Assembly (NCBI GenBank): GCA_030549495.1
Contig: JAUIRK010000951.1
Span: forward strand, 558,001 to 622,000
Source of the DNA: Nectonema munidae
Lineage: Eukaryota; Nematomorpha; Nectonematoida; Nectonematidae
DNA length: 64,000 bases
Direction: 5' to 3'
Positions 15,380-29,500 of the stretch are shown here, in pieces. The notes under the pieces were generated by a model. That model made no database searches and was not told the DNA's origin. It was given only the letters and a program-made list of their open reading frames with translations. The position numbers were made by a program, and so were the translations under genes. Within the stretch, counting starts at the first letter, position 1; every line of letters begins with the position of its first letter.

Positions 15380-16500
15380 AACAATAAGTGTAAATGGTAT
15401 ACGAAAGAATTAATTGATATGAAGAGTAACAAAAATAGATTATTCAGTTTGTATTGTAAAACTCGAGATAACGATAAGAGCTAAGCAGACTTATTACTAT
15501 AATCTTTTTCATATTATTGTAAAAATGATAACAAAAAAATTTGGAGTATAATAAATTCAATAAGGGGTAATTCTAATCATTTCCTAATTCATGTTGATCC
15601 AAAAAACCTGAATGAAAATTTTTTGAAAAATGATAATCTAGCGTTGAACAATACACCATTTCTTACACACACACCTTCAGTAAAAAAATAATTTAATGAT
15701 ATAACTGAAAGTGATATATTATGTGCTGCACAAAACTTAATTCTTCTTCATCTTGTGGATAGGACAATATTTCCAACAAATTGGACAAATCTTAAAGTTA
15801 TATATAATAAAATGATTGATGAGGGAACTTGTCCTGATATAAGATAATTTATAAAAGAATGGTGTGCTTCATTGATAAATATAAATTGATTAATGATGAA
15901 CAGTTAGTTTGGTTTTAGATCAAGTTTATCCACCGATATAGCTCTTTCACAAGTTGTTAATGAAATTCTTGTTTCTTATGATTATAAATATAAAAATCTA
16001 GGTATATTCATACATTTCTGTAAAGCCTTTGAAAAAGTTAATCATAAAAAGTTACTCTTAAAATTGTAATACTCTAACATGTATAAATCTTTTTTTTGCT
16101 CCACATCCAATGGTTCAAGCTACATATTACAGATATCTAGGAATCACTCTTGATTTTTAATTTATGTTTCAATACTCACTTTAAAAATGTAATAAAATAA
16201 GTTTCAATCGCGCTAGGTAAGATATATAGATTCAAAAGTATCACTCCTGAAAAAGTTAGAGTATCTAGCATTCACTAATTGAATCTAATGCTAATTATAT
16301 TTGGGCTAAATCCTCAATAGTTAATTTTAATAAATTAAATAAGAAAATAGATAAAGCAAGATGCCGCCTACTCAAATAATATAAAGCAAAAAAAAAAAAT
16401 ACAAAACCATGAATATCATTGGCGGTGAAGTTCAAATCGTTAAAATTTGTTAATGTGAAGCTCCTACCTATAATAAAAAACAAATTTACAATAAAAAAAT
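15380..16500 (+). mobile_element. Non-LTR retrotransposon (LINE) reverse transcriptase remnant
   Basis: Plus-strand frames with several stops encode WYTKELIDMKSNKN and KIWSIINSIRGNS (the region before the RT). From about 15900 follows FGFRSSLSTDIALSQVVNEI, then GIFIHFCKAFEKVNHKKLLL, the RT blocks that in CR1/Jockey-type LINEs read 'YGFRxxxST' and 'DxxKAFDxVNH'. Here the catalytic D is replaced by H. YYRYLGITLDF and IYRFKSITPEKVR follow, as in the RT thumb. The YADD block is missing. Only a fragment of ORF2 remains. Confidence 0.8.
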
Positions 16501-17074
16501 TACTCATAAAAATGAGTTATGTAAAATGATAAAAGCTGAAATATGAACAAAGAAATAGAAACAGAAAGGCAAATATAGGAGCTCATACACAAAGAATAGA
16601 GTTGTTATAGCAACATTGGTTACTTCATTTTCAGAAAAAAAATGTAGAAACATATAGAATAGTGCCTCGTTGGACAAGTAGGGGATGCCACTAAAATGTC
16701 AATTTGGCTCCTGCTAGACAATGAGTGAAGCTTTACCAATAGCTGCATCTTATATGCTTTCTAAAAAGTTTTTACATCCTGCGAGGCGATATAAGTTGCT
16801 TAGGAAGGAGTATCTTTCTACTAAAGTTAAGAAATTATGTTGATACAAAATTAGCCAAAACTTTAATTTATCACACACACACACAAGATAATAAAATAAA
16901 ACAAATGCTATATATATAACGTATGAAAAGAGTAACATAATTAGGGAAGTATATACTCGTGAACAAAACTTTGTTACAGTGTTAGAATATAAGAAATTTG
17001 CAATGCCTAATTTTTGAAAAATAATAATTTCAGAATGATAAAAATAAAAACGAAAAAGAAAAAAACAAAAGTAA
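16501..17074. other. CCAR1 3' flank and probable 3' UTR
   Basis: This lies downstream of the CCAR1 stop (minus strand). A variant polyadenylation signal ATTAAA on the minus strand lies at 16862-16867, about 210 bp after the stop. A CA repeat is at 16872-16885. No other gene is visible. Confidence 0.35.
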
Positions 17075-17577
17075 TCACGTTGATGAGGATGAAGGTGGAC
17101 TTTTATCCGAAAAGGAATGACAACAGGCATTGCTTAAATGAGTAACCTCCCCGCAAGACTCTTTGGCCAAACTGAGAGAAAGATTATTTTCACAAGGCCT
17201 GCTGCATGCATTGCTGTTGTGCAAGCTTTCTTTGAAGCCGCCGCTATTCATTTCTAATTGAGGATTTGCATCAACTATCGAAGAATGAGAGGATGTGCAT
17301 TTGGGAGCGAAGAGATTGGCATGTGACAGGATCGAGGAATGAGAAAAATGATGATAAGATGGAGGAAAGGAGTTGTGGATTGAATCTTGGAGACGATGAG
17401 AAATTTGCAGAATATCGTGAAGGGATGAAGCGACCACGCGTTCCAACTCTTTCACTTTCAGAGTACTCATGCTAGCTTCACTTTGATACATGTCCGAGTG
17501 ACTCTCATACGCTTTGATGATATGAGCCTGTTTCTTCAGAATATTCTCGTACTTGTACAATTCCGCTTTAAGGGATT
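17075..17577 (-). CDS. CCAR1: CCAR1 exon 17 (C-terminus)
   Basis: The acceptor TTTCTATAG precedes ESLKAELYKYENILKKQAH. About 60 residues of predicted coiled coil continue the exon 16 heptads (MSTLKVKELERVVASSLHDI). A roughly 100-residue tail rich in Ser, His and Asn follows, ending PPSSSST then TGA. The human protein stops soon after its coiled coil, so the tail is lineage-specific. The 2-nt entry phase matches exon 16. Confidence 0.85.
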
Positions 17578-20500
17578 CTATAGAAAGAAAATGAAAGATG
17601 GAAGCTTGTAGCGCATATGAAATAAGCTGTCACGACTTTTCATCACCGATCACTTTAATCAGATGAAAGTAATCACCCGACCATTAAACACTCGTCATTT
17701 AATCACTAAGACAATTCATCATACTACAGTTATCACTGTGAGAGTTATACACCACGACATTTCATCATCAGTCATTTAATTAAAACAGGTTAAAAAATTA
17801 TTAAAATCACCCCTAATGTGTCGAATTTTTCATCTCATTATGCATGCCCGATTATAATATTGTGATAAAAAGGCGTAGTAATGATGTTGAAAGCCGAGTG
17901 ATCTTACGCTTTCCCGTATGATGAAATGCCGAGGGATTAATTGATGAGTGATGAAATGTGAACTAATTGAAAATACTTGCTAAAATTCACACTCTAATAC
18001 AGAAGTGTGAAAGAGAAGAATGAGAGTAGAAGTAATAGAAATGAAATTTGACATCGATCTTATTTCTCCTAGAGAGAAGGATAAGAATATATGTGTTAGT
18101 TTATTTTCTTGAAATTGGTTAAGATCGGTTGCTAACCATATTTGTCGAAAATTGATCTTTACTTCCTTTTTATATGCATAAAAGTTAACTGCTCTTTTGC
18201 CAATTTCTTTTATTCATATACCTTCTCAGCATCATTTCATTTACATATCCTATTCTAAATATACTTTTTGCATAATTTATATTTAAATGAGAAGTTATGG
18301 TATTATAAATTATAACTTTAATTGTGATGATTGAAAAAGAAAAACGAGATACCGTTTTCTTTCATGACCGTTTCTAACTTTGATTCTGTGGCGCACTGAG
18401 CTTTTTCCGCAAAGGCGAGTCTATTGAGCGCGTTTTCAACATTCGTTATAACGGATGATGGTGGAAGAGGCTGGGTCAAAGAGTAGAATTCAGCATTTGT
18501 TTTTGAAGTCACTTCAGAGCAGCCTCCAAACACAAACGTTTGCAAATATGACATGAAATTTGTGTTGAAGGCAGCAGTCAACTGACCTAAAAGAAGAAAT
18601 GAATACATTTAATAACGTGGAGAAAATGACATTTATTTAAAAAAAAAAAAGTAACATCCACGCGCTGATATAGTGCGTCGTAGTCATCTGGTTATAGCGC
18701 AGCCTCATGTAGTAGCCAATTTTGTTTATCATTTTTTTCAAAAGTATCAATTAATATAAAAAGGATGTTAAGAACTTTGACAACAAAATCCTCTCCAGAA
18801 GCTACAGTTTATCCATTCAATCCAAACAAAGAATATTTAAAAAAACAAATAATTAAACGACACATTTTCACTAAGAGTGCTTCGGAATAACTGTGCATAA
18901 TGACAGACAAATCCCATTTCTCTAGCAACGTTATTTCTTATTGATGGATTTAATAAAACAGTCTATTAAAAAATTGTAGACTTCATAAAGTTTAATTAAA
19001 CTAGCATCTTCCACAGCAAGGTGGTTTATTTGGGAAAGAAGGAAAAATTTGGAAAATAAATAGAAAATTTCAATCAGAACTTTGAATTGTGTTCGGAAAT
19101 GATATTTGAGGAATGGAAAAAAGAAAAGTGATTAGTATTGAAAGAATTAATATTAAGCATAAAATTTAGGCTTCATTTTATTTACTAGCTATAATCAAAA
19201 ATAAAAGAAGTATTTCTTGGAGGTAGGAATAAATGAAATGAGATCTATATACAGTAACACCTGCTTATAATGGTCAAACAGGGACTCATTGAAAATGACC
19301 AATTTAGGCTCTATTGACTCGAGTTTAAAATAATGTAACCTTCTTTGTCAAGTATTAAATATCGAGGTAAAAAATATTGAAATAAATAAAAGGTGCCTGG
19401 TTAAATCGATGAAAATCGGAATTGCTATCAAAATAAAAAGCCCAAATCATCAATCTTTCCTTCCATTTTTGAACATGTTTTTGATAGTATTTTACATATT
19501 TTAGGAGGTTGTTCTTTAAATATATCAATAATACAGAATATAAAATTTTAGAGCTGAAATGGACACATTCAATTTTAATTGAACGCTTTATAAACACTAA
19601 AAAGTAAATAATATAGAATTTTTAATAAAAACTTATAAAAAAAAATAATGCAAACATTATGTATGAGTAGGGCAAAATTTATTGGAAAATAAAAAAATTA
19701 TTATTTATTTATTTCGCGCTATCACATCAAAGGGAAGGATAACTGCACAGATGATGATATGCTGGTTACATTCCGAAAACGTAGACACAAGGAGTGGATC
19801 AAGAACCTCTTACGTTCCCACCATCATGTCACCTGGCAATTATTATAAAAATGTACACATGTTATGTAAATATTAATATACAATGTTTCCGGCCTGTTTT
19901 CTAATTAACCCTTTGAGGACCAGTGTGACACCGGTGTACCAAGAAATAAGAATCGTCTGTTTAAAATATATAAAAAAAAATGCATTGAAAAAGAAAGGAG
20001 ACGATTAGTCTTCTAAATTATGGTCCTCAAAGGATTAAACCAGGCGCTATTAGAGGGAGCAAAGACCATCAATATAGAGATTTGCAAAGGAAAATGGCAT
20101 ACAATCTTTGGGAACGAATATTTCCTGTGATAAGAACTTTCCTTGAATGGAATTAAAGGAGGTGTTGTGATTATTTTCGTTGTCGACTGTTGGGTTGGGG
20201 GTTTGATTGGAAGTATTAATGTCGGAACAATCTTTCAACAAATCCGTTAGCTTTCGATAACTGAGTGCATCTCTAGAAACAAACTTACTCAATAACTTGT
20301 TTATCTAAAAGTAGAAACCAGTGATGAAGATTTGAAAGATCCAAAATAAGCAAATAGGATACTTGAGAGCGGGAAAAGGGTAGGCCAATTGAGTAGAGGA
20401 TTTCTTCAAGATCCTTGTCAAATAAGTAGCCACAGTGATTTTGGTCAAAATAAAGAAAACTAAACAGCAAGAACTCATCGGATATAACCAAGTCTTTTTT

Positions 20501-23500
20501 AGATTCAGAAATATTTTGATTCTCCTTTTTGTCAACATCTAAATGATAAAGCATTTTTATCAGGGAAAATGACAAAAAAATTTACAACATGGAGTATTGT
20601 GTGCGAGTCTCATTTATCGAAATTTTCCTAAGATCTGATTTTTATAATATTCAACTGTCAGCTTATAAGCATAAAAATTTTTCAAGTTTGCATATATCAT
20701 TTTTAATTAAAGTCCATCCTTTTAACTTTGAGTGTGTCGTTTTTCACTTTAAGTGAGTCCTTTTTTACTTTGAGAAATGTCTTATTTTTAATCTTGAAAG
20801 ACATTCAATTTTTTAAATAAAGATTTGACTATCTGAATAGTAAATCATTACATACACAACAAATTTTAAAATAGTACTTTTTATTTTAAAGGGTAAAAAT
20901 TATTTTTTGCTGTTCGAAAATGCCCTTAACTTTGATCTACAATGGAAGAGAGACACGTTTAAAGTTAAAATGGACGCACTTAAAGTTAAAAAGGAGGAAC
21001 TTGAATTTAAAAAGGTATATTATATATTTATGATTATGATTTATGCACATTTATAGTGTTGCATGCACGTACTATATAAAGATAAATGTGGACTGCTTTC
21101 TTCAAAAGGCACAAATTGCACCGCTCGTATCGTACTACGAAGCGTGAAATGCGGGACTTAGAGCCGAGATGCTTCACAATCAAAACTGTATTTTACATAA
21201 TCATGCGCACACATGATAATTTCAGGGCGAAAGAGACACTAAAAAGCAACAAATACCTTTTTATTGTTCATTTATCTTAAAACTAAATTATTCGTATGTA
21301 AGCAACAACCAACCAGTCTATAGATAAAAGAGTCACATTGCTTAGAAAAATGAGATGCCGATTTTTGAATTAAACGAAAGTCCTACAATTCAATGAATTA
21401 AGGTATGCGCCCAGCTTTGAATTCATCTCAAAATCGACTGAAAAATGCGATTATGTACCGATATAAACAGAAACAAACTTTAAAATAAATTTTTTTAAAG
21501 ATAAATGCCAAAAATTCATACAAACTTTTTCAATTGTAATTAGGGTTGACAATTTCACCCAACCCAGAAAATCACATCAAAACCGGGTTACTTTCTTTAG
21601 TGCTCAACGCTGCAAAAAGGCAAAATAAAAAATGTTTATCATTTTAATATAACGTTGTGTTTTTGAAACTCACAGAAAATGGTCGAAAACTGTAATAAAA
21701 TTAAATAATGAACTTTTTTTTATTACACAGATGTCTTGTAAAGAAACAAGGCTCAGTTTAAGGGTAAAAAGTTTTAAAAAAGAAATTTCAAAGCTAATAC
21801 TTTGAAAAAATAATTTAGGATAAATTTAGTTTTTGAACGCTAATGTTTTGGCTAGACAATAATTTGAAAATCTTTTTGAAGACGATGTAAGAAAGAGAGT
21901 AAACTACCAATACAAATCAATAAAACGTTTTAATAAATTATGCTGTCAACATTTTGCGTTGCAACATAAAGCAGAAGAGTGTTAGACTAATAGTAACTTT
22001 TATTAAAAGGAATTAGCTTGGCCTAACAAAACTATCTATTTTGGGGGAAAAATGCGAGAGAAGCCAGTTACTGCCCTTTGATGAGGTATTTAAACAAGCA
22101 AAGGTATCGAAGGTTACCATCCTTAGTAGTATTATCGTCACTAGGCAAAAAGTCAGCATCTGTTTCTTTTTTTGTGGAGGGTGTAGTAGAATTATGCTCT
22201 GTTTCTTTTTCATCTCTCGTCTAAATGGTAAAATTTTTAATTCAAGTAGAAAATGAAAAAATGAAAGAAGAATTTTACCTTTTTTGAGTCAAGAATTTTA
22301 ATGAGCTTTTCTTCTGATTTAACTTTTTTAACAGAAAGAAAATCCTAAAGTAAAGTGCATAAAATTAAAAAGTTTTTAATATTTTTAAGCACATCAACTT
22401 CAAAAAGTGGATGTCATTATATCTTTTTTATCATTTGCCCAGAAGTTCTTTCCGTTTACGCAAACACGAATAACAAAAATTCAATATTAATCAAACAAAA
22501 ATGAATACCCTTAATAAAAGAAAATTACCAAAATATATTCCGTACTCAAATACTCTTCTACGCTTAAAATTAATCATAAAAACATTATCATCATCCTTCA
22601 AAAATGACATGTAAACTCATAGAGACAGAACCAATCAATTTATGCAAATATGTTTTTTGGGCGGAAAAAGGGCAACTAGAGAAAAATATGGACTTCAGGC
22701 TGCATTTTGTTTTTTTTAACTAATTTAATATTATTATTTAGTCAACTGTCGTTAAAAATAAAGAAAAATTAATTATACCTCTGTATTTTCAAAAAACTCA
22801 TGTAAAGTGCAGTTCATGAGTGAAAGTTGTATATGATCGGGTCTTGATTACTCTCACTCAAAAGATGGAAAAATGCACGCTGTTCCAAAAGAAGCGGAAG
22901 GCCACATTTGACAATAGTGAGGGCCGCAATTTGGATAATGCGACTTATCCCACTTTGATTTAAGCTTAGATTTTTATTAAGAAATTTAGGAGAATCTAGA
23001 AAATCAGCTAAATGAATTCTTTCTTTTGTTCTCACATCGAAAGAGTTAAAAATCGTTTTTTCAAAGTCATGATTCAAATTTTGTTTTTGCAAACTTTATA
23101 ACTTTATCCACCATAATAATACGATTCGCTTCTTTTCTGCATAAATATTCGCACGCAACTTTTATCAGCTCTAAAGATTGGCAAATTTCAGAAATTAATG
23201 TCATTTCATTATCATTATATTTACCAAAAATATTTCAAACATCAGATACAAACTGTTTCATGTTGTTTTAACATTTAATATTAACTTTTTTTCTTTACCA
23301 TGTTATCTTTTTTACTATTTGTAAAAGGCATCATTTTTCACGGAAGATTTTCTGAAATTTTTTACCAGTTTCCCAACTATTTTAATAACGCTAAATACGG
23401 AATGATAGAATTGGAAATCTCTTATTTCGCTGGAACTGTTTTCTTCGCGAATCACAAACAGATAAATGAAAAGCATGCGAGATACAGAAAATATGCTCTA

Positions 23501-26500
23501 TGTTATACAACAACTTGAATTTTTTTTATAATTGTAATTGTGACTAAAATATCTTTTTCAAGTTTTATGCCAAAAGACGCCAATTGGCATTTTGTATCAT
23601 CAAGTAAACTCTCAGAGTTGAAACGAACTTTAAGACGAATTAAAATAAGGCAGATAATCTTGTTATCACAATAATGAATATTAATGCTTAGATATCTTCT
23701 ATTTTTAATCAATGTTGCTTCATCTAAAATTATTGAAAATCAATAACCTTGATTTTTCATTTTGCAATATCTCTTTTTCTTATTTCATGGTAAAATTGCA
23801 TGAAAATTTTTGAAACTTGCGTTCGACTAGAAGGTAATGCATAATTTCCAAAACTTAAAGAAACGAGCAAAATTTGACTTGAAGAAATCTGGTTAAAAGC
23901 GAGTCCAGCAGGTGGTTGATTCTCTTCCTTTTTGAATATCATGCTTTAGTCTAAGGTGGTCTATCATACTTTTAGTAACTTTCAATAACTGCTCACAATA
24001 ATTGCATTTTGCTTTTTTTCCAATCACATCTAACAAATAATGTTTCCATACTTTAGACTTTCTTGTTGAACTATCTTTGTAATTATTATTATAAATAAGG
24101 TTAGATTCAGACATTTATTAATTTGTTAAAGCAACTTACATCAACTTGGTAAAATATCAAGACAAAAGAATGAATTTTCTTTGATAGTTTGATTGATTAA
24201 CATAAGCTGATTCAAAAAGTGTTCACAAACATCAATTTAAAATTGTGATTTACACATCCCCTCTATATTCATGAATTGCACACCAACGATATCAATTATT
24301 GATTCCAAATCAATAAGCTGACTTAAATTTTGGGACTAATTTTTGGAACTTTTACTTATTACAACCAATCTAACCTAGTATTCTAGATTCAAATATTTTC
24401 CAACATTAAATCAAATGTTTTAGAGATTTTTGAAAATGCTATAGAAATAGAACATTAGAAATTGATTGATCGTATTTGATTGATTTTTATTCGATAGCAT
24501 TATGGAAATTAAATAATAATAAATATATATAATAATTATCACAGCTAAAAAATCTGATCCAAAAAAGTAAATAGAAAAGTGGGATAAGACTTGTTTAAAT
24601 ATATTTGTTTTTACTTGTAGTCCAGAAGAGGGGAGTGAGGTAGGAGTATCTTTTAATCGATAGGGAGTCATGACTAAAGCCTTGAAAATGTTATAAGCAA
24701 AATCTCTTTGCATCATTTGATTAAATAATTCAGCGAACAAGGACACCTATAAAAGAAGAAGAAGGCATTAGAAATGGAAAATGAGTGTACAAAGAGAATC
24801 ACTTCAAATGAATACTCTTTGGTTGCTTCTGATCGGTAGTCAAGGAGAGACGCTAGGGAGAGGAGCTGACAATCAAATTTACCCTTTTTAGCTTTCAGAT
24901 TGGGAAAAACGGTGATCGAAGGTCTATTTGGCAGCGTTTTCTAAAATCGACACAAAACTAAGAAAAATAAAGCACGCGCTTCAATATTAGAAAAAGAATA
25001 TTGTCGAAACTTCGAACATTAAATAGACATAGAAAATAATGGGAATACCCGATTAAAACAAATAAATCATATCAAAAATAGTGCACATCAGAGACCGGCG
25101 AGCGATTTTTGAATCCGGTTCTGGAGCGGAGTTTTTAATTCGCTGCAGTCGAGGAAGGGGGCAATTTTGTATTTCTATCATTTAAGAAACATTGTAACAT
25201 AGCTATATAAATTCAAAGAACAAGAGAAATTTATTTAGAAAAATTTTCAATCAAAGTATCGTGATCAATATGATCAATATTTCTAACTTTATTGGATTAA
25301 ATGATTTCTTTTATTTGTAGCAAAATTAGATGCTAAACTAAAAATTCGTTCAGATTTTGAAGTGCTACCTGGAATAGATAAAAAAAATTACGCTAAAAAA
25401 ATATAAATTCCACGGGCTTTCTTTTCTCTGATGCCACTAGGTAAGAATATCGTGATTTTCAATTTCTTCAACTAATTTAGAAATATAAACATTTTTTTCT
25501 CATATTCCTTTTGTAGCTTGCTTGTTGGAAAAAGTTCAATCAAAACACTAACTTTATAAATATTGATCTATCACTATAGTGATATTTACGATCATATGAT
25601 TTCATGATAGCAGGCAAGATCATTAACATATAATGTAAAATAAATCAATAAAATATCCCCGTTTCAATACCCTGACATTCATTCCCCCCTTATACGGGAA
25701 ATGGGGAAAAGATTCCCCGCGGAAAAAGGAGAGTTTGGGGGACACCAGCGGGCTTAGAGAGACAAGGAATTTGACTAAAGAGGATGGAGAGAATTGCCCT
25801 TTAAAAATGTATGGAATAAAAGGAAGAGAGAGCATATGATTTTTACAGCATCTTTAAAGAAAATGAAAAGAAGATTTTTTAAAAATAAATCTAGAAGTTA
25901 AAGTTGAGAGAGGAAGTGCAAAAATAAGAATGAAAAGGTACGACCAAAAGATATCGATTTATTTGGGAATGCCAAGGTGGAAGAGTGGGGTGTGTCAAAT
26001 AATATAAAAGAAAACACTATCATTATGAAGCTTGCTTCACTGATCGAGATACAAAAGGTTCCAGATAAACTTTTTTTAATTGATCGATTTTTAAGTGTTT
26101 GTTAAAACATTTCAATTTAATTTCCTCTTTTTTTCAGAATAAGTCGTCCTTTTTCACTTTAAGTCCGTCCTCTTTCATTAGAATTTTGTTTTTTATATTG
26201 AACAGCAAAATAAAGTTATAGTAAATCTTATTCTAAGCTGGCCAAAATAAATTTTCGCCCCCTCCCCCTTAGCCTGGAAAAGAGAAAAGGATGTTAATTT
26301 TTTACTTTCGTTTTTTTCTTCACTCATTGAAAAGAAATATACCCCCCCTTCCTCTCACACACCTGAGGCCCTGTCGTTAAACTCTACCCATATTAATGTG
26401 TTAGAATTTAGAAATTAGTTATCTGAATTCTTTGTCCCTGTATGAAGTAATAGGTGAACTGCTCTATTGATTGGTGTTACTGGTTGAAATGACCCCAAAT

Positions 26501-29500
26501 AGTTCGAGCATCAGGGTCCCAAAAACGTAAGGGGCTAATGACTTATATGTATGTATATATAATATATATATATATTCTAAAAAAATTTGTGTGTTTAAAA
26601 CACATCTAAAATAATTTTTGAGAAAAAAAACTTCTAATTTTAAGTCTAAATAACTTTTTATAGATTATTCAAGATTAACTGATTATGGTGATTTTAACTT
26701 TACTTTTAGTAACTTGACTAATTTTACTTTTTGTCTTAAATGAATTTTCAATATTTCTGATTTTAAAGTATGCACGAATATAGTTAAGAAAAATTATTTA
26801 ATTAGTATTTATAAAAAAGAAAATAACAAATAAAAATCTATAATATCCGTACAGGCCATAATTATTGAGATGGGATGTGCGCACGTGATAATAATTATAT
26901 GAGGATAAATTTACCTCTTTCTTTTTGAAACTTGAATGAAACTTTGATGAGGATGATGATGATGAAGATGAAGGCGGCATTGTTGAAGTTGTATTAGGCA
27001 TGTTACTCTTATCAAAACTTCGACTTAAAAGAGTCTCTCGGTCCTAAATTAGACGAATTTGTGTGAAGACAAGTACACTATGAAGTGAAAGATTATTAAC
27101 ATATTTTATTACAATTATATTATTTTCTAAGCTTCATTACTACCGGGACTGCAAGTAATAAACCTAACATAAGTACCTATTCCTAAATATAAGTCAAAAC
27201 TACGTGTTTATTCTCAAATTGGACGAAATTCAGGTCATATTAACCGTAATGCAATTTCTATCATTTTTGAGCAATTGTGTTTAAAAAATGTCATGATGAT
27301 TATGATTATTAAGTTTACTTACTTCAAGCTCCAGAAGAAGATCGTGGTCTCTGAAGGATTTACTAAACTCATCCCATTGAACTTTAGAGGGCATGATGGT
27401 GTGTGCATCCGGAATATACATCACAACGGTTTCGATACGCTCTGCCAGATCAATACCTTTGCGTGTTTCGGCAGGCCGATAGTAGTAAACTTCAAGAAAT
27501 GGATACCTAAAAAAATTGATCGAGTTTTACCATTAAAATTTCATTTTGAATCTTATTAAGTGTGATTAATCACTTCATTAAATTATCACATATAGATTAG
27601 TGTAAGGTATTCAGCTACGATTTAATACTTCTATCATCAACACTAGCTCAAAGACATCACTTGATGCTAAGATTAACCGTGCACGTCACTTTACGAGGAG
27701 CAACCATCAAAGCTGGTAATTGCCCTACTCTGACCTTAACCTGTACCAGCTGTATTTTATATCTCATTCCTGAATAAAGTTATTATTCTACAAGTAGTTA
27801 TATAATTAACATCACTGGCCCAGTAATCCGGAACTGATTGTTTCCATAAACTCGAGAGTTTTTTTAAGGAAAAATATGAAAAAGTATTTAAGAAAAGTTT
27901 TATCTAAAATTTTTTAAATCTTAAACAAATAAAAGTTTATAAGTTTAATCAAAAATTTTAAAATCAAGATATGGTGATCAGTTTGTAAATTTAATGTATT
28001 TTTTAACCTGATACATAACTAATCCGTTAAAACTGCTCATCCAGGAACCCTTGAAGTCTCGTTCAAACATTAATCTACTTTTTGTGGGTAAATTATGATA
28101 TCCTATAATCATACATATATAAATATAGTAGTCAAGCCTTTGTGTTTTTGTTTCCCCAGCGGTCTCGCCAAACCACTTATTATGTATAGAAAGTGAAAAG
28201 TTTAGTTAATTCTTTCAATATTACCACGGCAACTAATTTTTGCGCTAAAAATCCTACTTTTTTGACTTTATAATCAAAAAAATTTTAATTTTTTGATTTA
28301 TTACACAAAATTTTTCACCTAAAAAAAATTTGAAGTTTTACTATAGTTATTTTGAGTAAAATAAACTATAGTTTTAAAATATTTAATGTTTTTGGTTCTT
28401 TAGAAATCGTTTTTTAAATTTTTGTTCAACTAAAAAACTTATTTTTGAAACTTATGACCTAAAAGTTCCAAAAAATAGAAGAAAAAATCGTTCAAACTAA
28501 TTTAAAATAGGTTCGCAGTGACTTTTTGAAATTTTTAATATTTCATGACTTTTATTCGTCTTCGAAGGAGTGTATATTCGAAATTTTTTAAAGGATGTTT
28601 GATTCGAAATTAATATTTTTATGTTTTCTTTACTTTATTTTAGCTTTTAATTCAACAACAAAATTAAAAAAGAAAGGTATAATGAAAATTTAATCATGAA
28701 TAGACATTAAAAATTGGGAAAAAAAATTGTAAATTCAAGCTATGAATGATACTAATTAAACATGAAATAATCATTGAAAATATTTTAATTTTTGATTTTC
28801 TAAAAACAGTTTTAGACAAAATAAAATGTTTTGACTTTTAACTGACTAGAAAATATTTTGTTGACTTTATTGACCTAAAAAATCCAAAAAACAGAAGAAA
28901 ATAAAGTCAAAAAAAGTTTAAAATACTTTTGTTCTTTTTAAAAAAAATTGCCTTTTTGACTTTATTGACACTAGTTCGCCCTGGTTTATTACGCAATTAT
29001 GCTTAATGCTCATTCAAGCATATGTTTTTCTCTATACAATTGAATGTGTATTATACTAATTTATCATTTTAGAATTATAATTCAAAAACACATTTTGCTA
29101 TAATTGTATACTTATTTTAAAAGGAAAATTGAAACGGCTAAGTGAACGTGTTGAAAAAAAACGTTCTCAGGCGCAGTCTTTATCAAAAAGTAAAAAGTTA
29201 TAATAAATAATGGGCTGAAGAATAACAGATTTTTATTTTTAAAAAAATACTGCCTGTGTGGAAGGGGGAATTAATGAAGTTTTATTTCAAAACGTTCATC
29301 TAATCCTTTTAATTTTCCCTTTAGCATTACTTTAATGAACGTATGCTCGCATAATGAACTATCCAAAGAACTAACTATAGTTAGTAAAATAAATTTCAAT
29401 TTTTTTGAATCTAGGCAGTGAAATTAGAGGAGTCAAATTATAGCCCACCCCACCAAATAATATCATTTTTGCTAGCTAAACTTTTGCAACATCACAACGG

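Noticed and set aside
27275-27559. Plus-strand 94-codon frame
   Set aside because: Antisense shadow of CCAR1 exon 8.
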